DNA of 64,000 nt from CAWDMW01 sp963803575 (GTDB taxonomy: Bacteria > Pseudomonadota > Alphaproteobacteria > Rickettsiales > UBA998). The notes under the pieces were generated by a model that saw only the letters and a list, made by a program, of their open reading frames with translations, was not told the origin of the DNA and made no database searches. The translations under genes and the position numbers were made by a program. The DNA is taken from contig CAWDMW010000002.1 of assembly GCA_963803575.1 (NCBI GenBank), positions 868,001 through 932,000 of the forward strand, given 5' to 3'. This document shows, piece by piece, positions 8,401-16,891 of this stretch; the first letter of the stretch is position 1, and every line of letters starts with the position of its first letter.

Positions 8401-8907
8401 CTATGCGCAACGGTAAATGTAATTCACACCAGCTACGCGGATATCGCTGTAATCCATGCGCAGGTCACGCGCGATTGCGTCATAATCAATATAGAAACGT
8501 AGGCTGTCAGGAATATCACCATACAAGCCCTCATCAACAAACTGCTCTGCCAGCTCTTTCATCGTATCGACTTCATACAATGTCACATCAAAATCATCGG
8601 GGTCATTACTGTCGAAATCGAAGTCATAACCACACTCGCCTACGGCAATAATAACATTGAGCTTTTGGTAGTCCTCCCACGCATCCACCGCATCAACAAA
8701 GTGATGAATATTGCACTGGTTTATGCCTATGGCTTTGAACAGGTCACAATCTATATCGTCCCCATCTATAAACTGGATTTCAAACTCTTCGACCTGATCG
8801 CCGTAATCATTCTTGCATGCGGCATGTTTGGCGTCATAGTCTTCCACCGTATTAAAATAAAATCCTGTTGCTGAGATATCGTAAGGTTGTGCGTAAAATT
8901 GTGTCAT
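8401..8907 (-). CDS. ardA: ArdA-family antirestriction protein
   Basis: A 168-residue, strongly acidic protein ending in the ArdA signature (FYIDYDAIARDL, then VAGVNYIYRC). ArdA proteins are elongated DNA mimics that occupy the DNA-binding groove of type I restriction-modification enzymes, which protects an incoming element while it is still unmodified. Many Asp residues (for example DGDDIDCDLF and DFDSNDPDDFD) display the mimicry directly. Length is that of the family. It heads a two-gene operon with 7887. A hairpin with a T-run in its leader (9008-9038) suggests attenuation or single-strand-dependent control of expression. Confidence 0.9.
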   Translation of the reverse strand: MTQFYAQPYDISATGFYFNTVEDYDAKHAACKNDYGDQVEEFEIQFIDGDDIDCDLFKAIGINQCNIHHFVDAVDAWEDYQKLNVIIAVGECGYDFDFDSNDPDDFDVTLYEVDTMKELAEQFVDEGLYGDIPDSLRFYIDYDAIARDLRMDYSDIRVAGVNYIYRCA

Positions 8908-9007
8908 AGCCTAAGTTTCCTTTTAATCGTTAAATGACCAACGGGAATGTTTCTTATTCTCCCGTTCCTGAAACCTTGCCAAGCGGCGAGCGTCCGAAAA
9001 CAGAATC

Positions 9008-9038
9008 AAAAAAAGCCCTGACAGCAAAGCTGACAGGA
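9008..9038 (-). terminator. Terminator-like hairpin in the ardA leader
   Basis: On the minus strand, arms CCTGTCAGC and GCTGTCAGG (one T-T mismatch) with a three-base loop are followed by seven T (9014 down to 9008). It has the form of an intrinsic terminator, but it lies about 100 bases upstream of ardA rather than after a gene, so it may work as an attenuator. Confidence 0.6.
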
Positions 9039-9102
9039 CTAAAGCAGGACGTTCGGTCACACTCCGACGATGATGCATTGACTTTTCTGGGGTGTCCGTC
9101 TA

Positions 9103-9135
9103 GAGTCGGTTAGTGGCTGCGCCACTTACCGACTC
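9103..9135. repeat. Long hairpin in non-coding region upstream of ardA
   Basis: Fifteen-base arms (9103-9117 and 9121-9135) pair with one mismatch around a TGC loop. A smaller perfect hairpin, GTGAT-TGC-ATCAC, follows at 9149-9161. There is no T-run, so it is not a terminator. The stretch 8908-9443 holds no convincing gene. It contains this hairpin, the ardA leader hairpin and an AT-rich segment (about 9236-9430) likely to hold the promoter of the 9444 gene. Roles as an oriT, a single-strand promoter or an anti-attenuator are all possible. Confidence 0.6.
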
Positions 9136-9443
9136 TTACGGGGAAAAAGTGATTGCATCACAGCCAGCGGCGTCGACGGATGTGATATAAGCTCAAAGGT
9201 GGTTCTCAGGCATCGGAGATGGCGTCTCCATTTTACAATAGAAATAATAATCTTTATGAAACCTCTGCATAACTCATCTCTAAAACAATTAATTAATAAA
9301 AATCAATATCTTAAAAACAATAAGTCATTGAGAATTTACATTCTTGTTTTCTATGGATAGTTATGCAATCTCTTTATATAAATAAACATAAAAGCTTACT
9401 AAGCTAAAATATGTTTTAAGAACTGCACAGGGGTGAACAGAAA

Positions 9444-9899
9444 ATGGGTAAAAAATATGCAGCACAAAAAGCTATTGGTAATGCAGGAGCTTTTAAATTT
9501 GGTGAACTTGTGACTCGAATGTTCAGGTGGCCTGTAAGATTAATGGATGAATCCACTGATCTTGGAGTAGATGCTGAAGTTGAAATATGTGATGATGATG
9601 GAATATCATCACATCACATATTAAAAGTGCAAATAAAGAGTACCGAATTTAATCCTGATTTAGGAAACCATACACTTTACCTCAAACAAAACGATCTTGA
9701 TTATTTAATGAAATCTACAGTGCCTGTGATAATTGTAAGTGTTGATATATCCGCACATTCTGGAATTTATTGGAGGCCACTTGATTTAAATCAGATCAAC
9801 TCTAAAACTCCAACTAGATTTGACTTCAAAGACGCAGATAGGCTTGAAGCAAATGCGTATGAGAAGTTGATCACACTTAAACCGCCATTAGAGAGGTAG
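9444..9899 (+). CDS. DUF4365-type nuclease-like protein
   Basis: A 151-residue protein matching the DUF4365 pattern: GAFKFGEL near the start, DLGVDAEVEI (D43, E45), and KVQIKST (Q63, K65). This resembles the D...(E/Q)xK active site of the PD-(D/E)XK nuclease fold, with Gln in place of Glu. Such domains occur in phage-defence and other conflict systems, usually as the DNA-recognising or -cutting part. It is the first gene of an AT-rich, co-directional five-gene cassette and is followed by a HEPN-type protein after 12 bases. The fold assignment is moderately sure; the target is unknown. Confidence 0.7.
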   Translation: MGKKYAAQKAIGNAGAFKFGELVTRMFRWPVRLMDESTDLGVDAEVEICDDDGISSHHILKVQIKSTEFNPDLGNHTLYLKQNDLDYLMKSTVPVIIVSVDISAHSGIYWRPLDLNQINSKTPTRFDFKDADRLEANAYEKLITLKPPLER

Positions 9900-9911
9900 T
9901 TATTTCAGGTA

Positions 9912-11243
9912 GTGAACAAAAACAAACTCCCCCCTAATTTACAGAAAGTTGTGCATGATGCCGAAGCAATAAAAGGTATGGGAATGATTTTTGGCTTGCT
10001 GGAAAGGTGTGGGCTTTCTAACGACACAACACGCTCATTTAGAGAACAGAATATTGAAATACAATCCCAAGCTAAAGAATTAACTGAGCTGCCACTAAAG
10101 TTTAATGCTCTTTTTCAAGAGCGAGGATGGCTTATATCAGAATCCACAAATATTAACAGCGCTAAAGAAGCTGTCATACTAGCCGAAAAAGGCAAAATTG
10201 ATGATGCCGAGGGAGTTTTAATTGCAGATTACACAGGAGATAAGCTTGATTTTGTAATTATGAGCCTTAGAACTATTAAGCCTTTTGCTGTAAGAGAGCA
10301 TATACTGCAAGAAGCAGCATTTCTCTGCCAAGTAGAACGCTATATGGCTGCAATCCCTTTGTTATTCAGTGTTGTTGATGGTGTTGGACAGGATTATTTT
10401 AAAAAATCTTTGTTTAGTGAAGGTGCTGATTTGACCGAGTTAAATGCACTTGCTGGACAATCGGATAGCTTAAGTCAGTTAGTCAGCGAAATATGTAGGA
10501 CTCGTAAAAAGCTGAATGATGAACCGCTTACCTTTCCATACAGAAATGGAATACTGCATGGGCGAGATATAAACTATAATAACCCATTGATAGCTGCAAA
10601 ATTATGGTCACTTGTTTCATGCGTCGGTGATGTAATCCGTGCACGCGAATCTATTAAAAACGCATCTCCTGAGCAAGAGAAATCTTTAAAAGAAAAACTT
10701 CTACAATACAGAGAAACAATCAAGCACACCAAAATGATTGAGGATTGGAAACCAAGGATTATTAACGAACTACAGTTTCTTATTTCATCAACAGATAGTG
10801 ATCCTTTTGATGATGCTAGCCCAGAAAAAACATTAGTGGCTTTCCTGCATGCTTGGAAAAATAATAATTACGGGGAAATGGGCAAGTACACAGTTTACTT
10901 CGATGGGCGCCCTATCAAGAAGAGAGCTGGAGAGATTAGAAAGGATATCAGCCAGATTATCTTGCTAGATGCGTGCATTTTGGAAATACTAGACGAGGCC
11001 GCTGCAATGACTGAAATTAAATGTCGCCTCACCATTAGTATTGATAACAAGGAAAGGAATGAATTATTTTCTTTTCGTCTAATTTATGGAGATGAGTGTA
11101 GTGATCCTTTGGCGCGGAATCACAAGCGTGGCACGTGGAAAGTAATGCCTTCATATCAAGGTTGGGCATATGGGGTTCAGAAAAGTCTTCTGCCACTTTT
11201 CCAGAATCATAGAAAATATAACACTATTTTCGGAAAAACATAA
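9912..11243 (+). CDS. HEPN-motif protein with NTF2-like C-terminus (3' frameshift)
   Basis: A 443-residue protein, probably starting at GTG. A helical region ends in the motif RNGILH (R211 to H216), the Rx4H signature of HEPN ribonuclease domains found in toxins and abortive-infection systems. Residues about 310-425 (from LVAFLHAWKNNNYGEMGKYT) resemble an NTF2-like cone fold. The frame stops at 11243, but a coherent frame in the +1 register continues from about 11233 and ends exactly before the next gene's ATG. The natural C-terminus has therefore probably been lost by a one-base shift. Family membership rests on the motif alone. Confidence 0.65.
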   Translation: MNKNKLPPNLQKVVHDAEAIKGMGMIFGLLERCGLSNDTTRSFREQNIEIQSQAKELTELPLKFNALFQERGWLISESTNINSAKEAVILAEKGKIDDAEGVLIADYTGDKLDFVIMSLRTIKPFAVREHILQEAAFLCQVERYMAAIPLLFSVVDGVGQDYFKKSLFSEGADLTELNALAGQSDSLSQLVSEICRTRKKLNDEPLTFPYRNGILHGRDINYNNPLIAAKLWSLVSCVGDVIRARESIKNASPEQEKSLKEKLLQYRETIKHTKMIEDWKPRIINELQFLISSTDSDPFDDASPEKTLVAFLHAWKNNNYGEMGKYTVYFDGRPIKKRAGEIRKDISQIILLDACILEILDEAAAMTEIKCRLTISIDNKERNELFSFRLIYGDECSDPLARNHKRGTWKVMPSYQGWAYGVQKSLLPLFQNHRKYNTIFGKT

Positions 11244-11322
11244 CCAAGCTAAAGATCAGGAAAATGAAGAATGGGAAAAAGTTAAGCAGCATATTAGTAA
11301 ATTAGTTAAAGGATCAGAATAA
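11233..11322 (+). other. Out-of-frame continuation of the 9912 gene
   Basis: Codons in the +1 register relative to the 9912 gene read as a Lys/Glu-rich helical tail (beginning EKHNQAKDQENEEW). They end with TAA at 11320-11322, directly against the ATG of the next gene. Removing one base near 11230-11238 would restore a protein about 27 residues longer. This is best read as the displaced 3' end of the HEPN-motif gene. Confidence 0.55.
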
Positions 11323-12564
11323 ATGACAAAGAAAATACTGGAAAGCCTAGACGTCGAAGGGTGGATACCCGCATCTGAAAAGCAAGTCAGTCTCTATTTA
11401 AATTTATCTCACAGCAATAAAACTGACGTAACTCAATCGAAAAAAGTTTCTTCAAGCTTAGTAGTTAGAATTGGACTGATTCCAGTAGATGTCTATTGCT
11501 ATTTAAAAGCAAGGTTTGGGGAACCCAATGGGTTTCAGAATTTTTTGCGGAAAGATGATAGCGACAACTGGATACATTGGGAGTATTTGGTGCTCGCAGG
11601 TGATAACTATATTTCTATATGTGGCACTTCACGAGAAATTCATTTTCGTATTCTAGAGGCCTTATCAGACCAAGACTGGCATAACCTAATAAAAAACATT
11701 AGAAAAGACTACGCTCGCATGGGAAAAGAGAAAACCATAATATTGAACTCTCTCGAGAAATGGTTCATTTTTCCAAATAAATATATTCAAATATCTAATA
11801 TTTGTGCTGATTTGCATAGTACGATTATAAACTCTAAGGACGGTTTTGAGCCTTATAAAAACGCATCCAGTCGCGCAGATAAACCGCATCAAAATGATCA
11901 AAAAGAAGCGGTGCTTAACAAAGCGCAAGCTCGAATGAACTCTTTACATGGAAGTTGCCTAAAACTTTCTTTACTAACACCTGTAATGGCAGAAGCGTTC
12001 ATCAACATGTTTATTTTAATGTTTTGCAAGAAAGCTATTAAAGAAAACCCTCGCGAATTTGATGCTTTCATACGTTCCAATATAGATACAAAAATCTTCG
12101 ACATGTTTTATAAATGTGAGGGTTTTGAAAGAAAAATTGACCCAAAGTCTAAAATCTTTAAAAAATTCAAGACAGTGATGGATAAGAGAAACAACGCTAT
12201 TCACGGCAATATCGATCCTGTCAAAGAAAAGACAGAAGTTGTTTATTTTGATGGCAAACGTCCGCTATTTACAGAAGCAGGAGACCACATTGGTAAATTA
12301 CATGAAGCACTTGAACGTCTTCATGCTCCAGAAGTAGTGCTAAATGATTATTTAAATATGCATACCTTCCTCTTAGAACTAGTCAACCACCTACATCCTA
12401 AGATGCATTATGGATTTTGGCAAATCATGGAAGATGCTTATCCTGGTTATGATCAGAAAAGGCATATAACTGGCAGAGTTTTACCAGATCATGCTGTAAT
12501 CGCAATGATGAACGATATACGCTATGATGATGAGTTGGAACCAGTATGTGAGACAACCGCGTAG
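11323..12564 (+). CDS. Second HEPN-motif protein
   Basis: A 413-residue protein with an N-terminal beta-rich domain (about 1-150) and a helical C-terminal domain. The helical domain contains MDKRNNAIHGN, with R289 and H294 forming the Rx4H motif of HEPN ribonucleases or HEPN-like scaffolds. The preceding helices (from about residue 205) fit the four-helix HEPN arrangement. It is not closely similar to the 9912 protein, so the cassette would have two different HEPN-like parts. AAAGGATC precedes the ATG, and the previous frame's displaced stop abuts it. The activity is inferred from the motif only. Confidence 0.65.
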   Translation: MTKKILESLDVEGWIPASEKQVSLYLNLSHSNKTDVTQSKKVSSSLVVRIGLIPVDVYCYLKARFGEPNGFQNFLRKDDSDNWIHWEYLVLAGDNYISICGTSREIHFRILEALSDQDWHNLIKNIRKDYARMGKEKTIILNSLEKWFIFPNKYIQISNICADLHSTIINSKDGFEPYKNASSRADKPHQNDQKEAVLNKAQARMNSLHGSCLKLSLLTPVMAEAFINMFILMFCKKAIKENPREFDAFIRSNIDTKIFDMFYKCEGFERKIDPKSKIFKKFKTVMDKRNNAIHGNIDPVKEKTEVVYFDGKRPLFTEAGDHIGKLHEALERLHAPEVVLNDYLNMHTFLLELVNHLHPKMHYGFWQIMEDAYPGYDQKRHITGRVLPDHAVIAMMNDIRYDDELEPVCETTA

Positions 12565-12608
12565 CTCATAAATAACAATAGTATCAAAAATTTTGCAGGA
12601 CAATAACT

Positions 12609-13775
12609 TTGAAAGTAGCTTTCTTATTTAATTCAGATTATCCAGATTTGGGATCCTGTTATGGAGATGCCATCAAAGAAATAATATTGAAAGCAAAGAT
12701 ATTACAGAAAACTGATAGGAACATGATGGTTTCAGTGGGTGATGTGCTTACATTTGGTAAAATGTCGACTTTAGAACAGTTTTCTCAGGTATATAATCCT
12801 TACTCATGGGATAGAAGAAAACGCCAAAAACTAGAAAATACATACAATATGTGTACAGTCTACTGTTGGGTTATTACAAATATTAAAGAAGAAACAGAAG
12901 AAAAATTACACAACCAGATTTATTTTGAAAAAAGCTATTTGGGAGCTATTGATTTAAACTATAGCTATACCCCGCATTTCTCTTTTTTTGCAAATGGTCT
13001 AATATTGAGGTATAGGTTGCATAATCACATTTGCTATTCGCTATATAGCATGAATGATAATCAGCTTGATGTAAAGGATGAAGTATTTTCTAGCTTAGGA
13101 TACCAAGTAAGTAGTGAAGACATTGGTGCAAGACATACAATTTTTGATAATTATTATGATTCATTAGATCATCACAAACGTATTGATACGTTCACGAATT
13201 TTTTTGAAAACAATTTAGGATGGGATCATAATGATTTATCTGAGCTAAATTTGAATCTTGAAGAGCTACATCCTTACTTATTTAATATTTTTTATGCTGC
13301 CACACAAACTTTTCAAAGGGCAGAAATTAAAGAACAATTATCGCAATCTTACTTATCTGGAAGACGTTTTATTGAGCACCTCACTAATTTTCTATATCCA
13401 CCTAAAAAAGAAAAAAGGCAGTGTTGGGACGGAAAATATAGAGACATAAAAGAAGGAAATTACGTTAATAGAATATCGGCATATGTAGAAGAAACACTTG
13501 ATTTAGTTGATAACAGAAATCCAAAAATTCTAGATAAATACGGAAAAAATACCCACAGTCTGTATGAAGATTTTTGTAAAGGTATTCATAAACCTTACAA
13601 CAATGAAAATAACTATAAAGAGGAGCTTGTGTTTTGTAGCAATGCCTTATCAAGTCTTGGAAGGTGGTTATCAGATTTAATCGCGCTAAATCCTTCGTCT
13701 TTTTGTCGCCCTTACCTTGCTTATAATGATGAAATAAATAGTTTTGTTAAAAATGCTTTGAAAGTACAGTCATGA
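12609..13775 (+). CDS. Unknown cassette protein
   Basis: A 388-residue protein starting at TTG, with AGGA about nine bases upstream. The N-terminal half is beta-rich and aromatic (residues 1-150). The C-terminal half is helical, with QTFQRAEIKEQLSQSYLSG and RRFIEHLTNFLYPP, and could be another HEPN-like or TPR-like helical bundle, although no Rx4H motif is clear. Neither a membrane segment nor a signal peptide is visible. It overlaps the next gene by four bases (ATGA), so the two products are probably made together. I do not recognise the family. Confidence 0.6.
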   Translation: MKVAFLFNSDYPDLGSCYGDAIKEIILKAKILQKTDRNMMVSVGDVLTFGKMSTLEQFSQVYNPYSWDRRKRQKLENTYNMCTVYCWVITNIKEETEEKLHNQIYFEKSYLGAIDLNYSYTPHFSFFANGLILRYRLHNHICYSLYSMNDNQLDVKDEVFSSLGYQVSSEDIGARHTIFDNYYDSLDHHKRIDTFTNFFENNLGWDHNDLSELNLNLEELHPYLFNIFYAATQTFQRAEIKEQLSQSYLSGRRFIEHLTNFLYPPKKEKRQCWDGKYRDIKEGNYVNRISAYVEETLDLVDNRNPKILDKYGKNTHSLYEDFCKGIHKPYNNENNYKEELVFCSNALSSLGRWLSDLIALNPSSFCRPYLAYNDEINSFVKNALKVQS

Positions 13776-15928
13776 CTGAAAATATTAGTTCGTTATTAGC
13801 TGAACTCCCTAAATATAATTGGATATCACACTTTAATCATGTGCAGGAAGTCGTAACGAGAAGTCACTTTAATAAGGGTGATGTTTCATTTGTACTAGAT
13901 AAACTTCGTGAAAATATTAAACAGAAAAAAATTAGCGAAAGCCAAAACTGGTTATTACTCGGCCTAATTATTGATGAACACCAATTTATTGTAAAATCCA
14001 AGAAAGCAGGAGTATTTCGTGCATCTAAATATGATTTCAAAAGCACTTCTTTGCTTTTAAAACTTATTAGAAAGGTCACATCTACCGTCAGCATATCTAA
14101 TAATACACAAAGTTACTTCGACACTTTGCAATATCTATATACAGTGAATATGGAGGCAAAGTATTTGTAAAGATATATTATTCAAAGCCTAAATAGTGGT
14201 AAAGAGAAATTATTAAGACAAATTTTGATTGCAGCTGACTTTGTTTTCATGATGCAGGCGACAGATGGCTGGAGTACTAGTGTAGAAAGGATAGATGTCA
14301 GTTTAAATGACCTGCCGCCTGAGGTTATCTCTGAGGCTGCAAGCTATGTCATTCATCTGTTTAGAAACCAGTTTGATGGAATTGGTATGTTAGACATTGA
14401 AATCAATATTTCTGAATTTGACGTAGAAAAAATCCTAGTTAGTGCAGCAAAAATCCGAGCAGTTTTTGAGTTTGAAACTATGGTTGATTTTTTCGGTTAT
14501 AAGATTACACCAAGTCAAGAAAGCGACAACAAATACGAGCTTCATCCAAAATCTAAAGATTTTGAGAAGGCTTTAAAATTAGGATATATACAAAACGAAG
14601 TTCAATATGCACTAAAGTATACTAGTTCGGAACATTGGGATAAAGACGGGATTAAAGAGTTTGCTGAAAAATTATGTTCTGATTCAGGAAAAAAATTAGT
14701 TTACCTAGAAACAGAGCCTATAGAACGTTATGTATTAGCGTTTCCGTGGGCGCCCCCTGTAGAAAAATTAATCAATAGTGAGATGTTTTTCCCGATGGAG
14801 GCTTTTATGATTGAATATTCTTTACATGAATGGGGGATTGATGCTGATCAACTGCTGAGTTTTGAAATTGCGGATGGCGTTCATTTGTGGGATCTTATAA
14901 AAGTACAAAGATTGATTGAGTTGTTCCGATGGATACTAGTTTCTCGTATGAGGCCCCTATTACCTAAAGAGCATGAAAAGGTATCTCAATCACTGTTGCC
15001 TGTTTTTACAAGGCACACCCTTCGAATGATGTTTGATGGGGCTATCGGAAAAAATTCGCAACGTTTAATTGATTTTCTTTCATATGATAGCGGTAAAGGA
15101 GGAGTACTTGATCTCCAATATCAGCCGCTTATTAAAATGGCAAATGAACAATATGCTCTTCCATATAACATAATGGCAAACTCTGGAATTCTAAGGAATT
15201 CTATACAATTATCAAAACGTCGCTTTTATGAAGATGGTACAAAAGACCCTCTTTCAGCACTTATAGATAAAGTCTTGTCGCGTAATACTTCGAATGTGAG
15301 TAGTGGCGTTGAGTACAAATGGAATGGAGTTCAGGGAGAAATTGATAATATCGCCTTAATTGATAACTGTCTTTTTATCTTTGAATGTAAAAACTCAAGT
15401 CTTCCGTGCAGTCCTCATGAAGCAAAGACAAGTTACGATTATATTGTAAAAGCTGCTGAGCAGTTAGAAAAAATTAAGGGGTTTTACCAAGATAGGAAAT
15501 TCAGTCAATATTTGTCGAAAAAGTTGGGCTGGGATATTGATAACAAAAAACTAGTTACTTGCATCATAATGTCTAATCGTATGTTTATGGGATACCGTAT
15601 AAATGGGCATGTTGTTAGAGGTAGTTGGGAAACCGTTAACTTTATTGATACGGGCATTATTAATATGGGGGGCGAGCAAAAAAAGTTCTGGAGAGACTCT
15701 AAATTTTGTGGCGCTGACCTATACGACTTTATTGAAAAAGATATAATGCATACACACCTACATAATGCATTGATTCCATCAGAAATAGCTTATAGTTTTG
15801 GGAAAAACACTATTTTACAGAAAAGTTATTATTTGGACATGAAACTTGTTGCTGAAAACTTTGGTTTTGTAGAGGCAGTAAAACTGATTGAAAAAGCAAG
15901 AAATAGGGCTACTCCCAAAAACTGCTAA
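13772..15928 (+). pseudogene. PD-(D/E)XK nuclease-like protein interrupted by a TAA codon
   Basis: One reading frame of about 718 codons is broken by a single TAA at 14168-14170, and the 18 codons after it remain open in the same frame. The first part (132 residues) is helical. The second part (567 residues if begun at TTG 14225) carries GEIDNIALID then FIFECKN, the D...ExK pattern of PD-(D/E)XK nucleases (D374, E387, K389 of the second part). A helical region precedes the nuclease. Either a nonsense mutation has inactivated the gene, or the two parts are made separately. No strong ribosome-binding site precedes 14225. It is the last gene of the cassette. Confidence 0.65.
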
Positions 15929-16366
15929 TTTGGATAATATTATATAAGATTTGTAATATGTATAGCCAGAGGGTGGACGGGAGAGCGCAGCATCTCCCTC
16001 CTGAACAATTACATTTATGTAATTTTTATCTCGCGCGTAACTACGCGCACACCTTGCGTAAGTCAAAACTAACAAAAACTAGTCCGTAGGACACCGTAAC
16101 AACACCGCAATCGAAACCATCCAAAAGCGAAACTAACAGATGATCCAAGCCACTAGCCGAAAGCATGGAATCACAGCGATACAAAAAAGACCATAACAAG
16201 CCGTTGACCAACACACGCACGAGAACCAACGCAATACGATGACAATCACCACCCACCAAAATTGACAGGGTTGGCAAAAATACGATACACTACCGAAGAT
16301 AGAGGACGCAGGACAGCACGATCAAAACACACACCGCAACCTCAGAATTAAGAGAAAGACCATACG
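15929..16366. repeat. Non-coding region with three palindromes and an A/C-rich strand
   Basis: No gene is visible. Three inverted repeats follow one another about 26 bases apart: GGGAGA/TCTCCC at 15979-15998, ATTACAT/ATGTAAT at 16008-16023 and GCGCGTA/TACGCGC at 16033-16048. From about 16050 to 16366 the plus strand is markedly poor in T and rich in A and C. The first two palindromes plus the following TTTTT could terminate the cassette transcript. The cluster could also be a replication or transfer origin, or the long leader of the 16367 gene. Confidence 0.55.
16262..16291 (+). promoter_or_regulatory. Promoter of the 16367 gene
   Basis: TTGACA at 16262-16267 and TACACT at 16286-16291 are separated by 18 bases, giving a good sigma70-type promoter. 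It would leave an untranslated leader of about 70 bases before the ATG at 16367. Confidence 0.55.
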
Positions 16367-16891
16367 ATGCAGGATGAAGAATTCCAGCAGCTAACAGACG
16401 CACAACGCCAGCAGCAATCAGAGCAAAAGCGTGATGACCTGAATCATGAAATAAGTGGCGTTGAAACAGGCCGTATCAAACGCCACCTTCCAAACAAGAA
16501 CGATGAGCTAGCGCAACAGCAGAGAAAAGAACGAGAGCACCAAACGCAGTTGGTGAGTGCCTTAGAAGCGCTGATGAAACGCGATCCAGAATATGCCGCC
16601 CTCTACAACAAAGCGATAGGCATGATCACTCAGTCACAAATTGACACTGAACAGGCCATACAGGATGCGGAAACACGATTGGCTGATGCGCTAGATACCA
16701 GAGAAAAGATGCTAGACATAGCAAACCGCCTGCCAGACGGAACAATCATCGTTAAAGATGCGGATGGTGACGTGTGGACATTGGATGGCGAGCAAGTAAC
16801 AGATGAGGTATTGCTAGAGACTATCGTATGGCAGGACGGCGCTCCGAGTCGTGAAGAATATGCGTACCATCAGAAAAATGGCTTGGATTAA
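16367..16891 (+). CDS. Hypothetical coiled-coil element protein
   Basis: A 174-residue hydrophilic protein rich in Gln, Glu, Lys and Ala. The pattern over residues 1-70 and 95-130 suggests long helices or coiled coil. A short beta-like stretch, GTIIVKDADGDVWTLDG, follows near 140. No signal peptide or membrane segment is visible. A clear promoter lies upstream. Its 3' end overlaps the 3' end of the convergent NTPase gene by 71 bases. Such proteins are common in mobile elements, but I cannot name this one. Confidence 0.65.
   Translation: MQDEEFQQLTDAQRQQQSEQKRDDLNHEISGVETGRIKRHLPNKNDELAQQQRKEREHQTQLVSALEALMKRDPEYAALYNKAIGMITQSQIDTEQAIQDAETRLADALDTREKMLDIANRLPDGTIIVKDADGDVWTLDGEQVTDEVLLETIVWQDGAPSREEYAYHQKNGLD

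Noticed and set aside
9391..9410. AGCTT-ACT-AAGCT repeat before the DUF4365 gene as an operator.
   Set aside because: Five-base arms in AT-rich DNA are likely to arise by chance.
16041..16277. Open frame on the minus strand in the palindrome region.
   Set aside because: It follows from the low T content of the plus strand, has no ribosome-binding site and no protein-like pattern.
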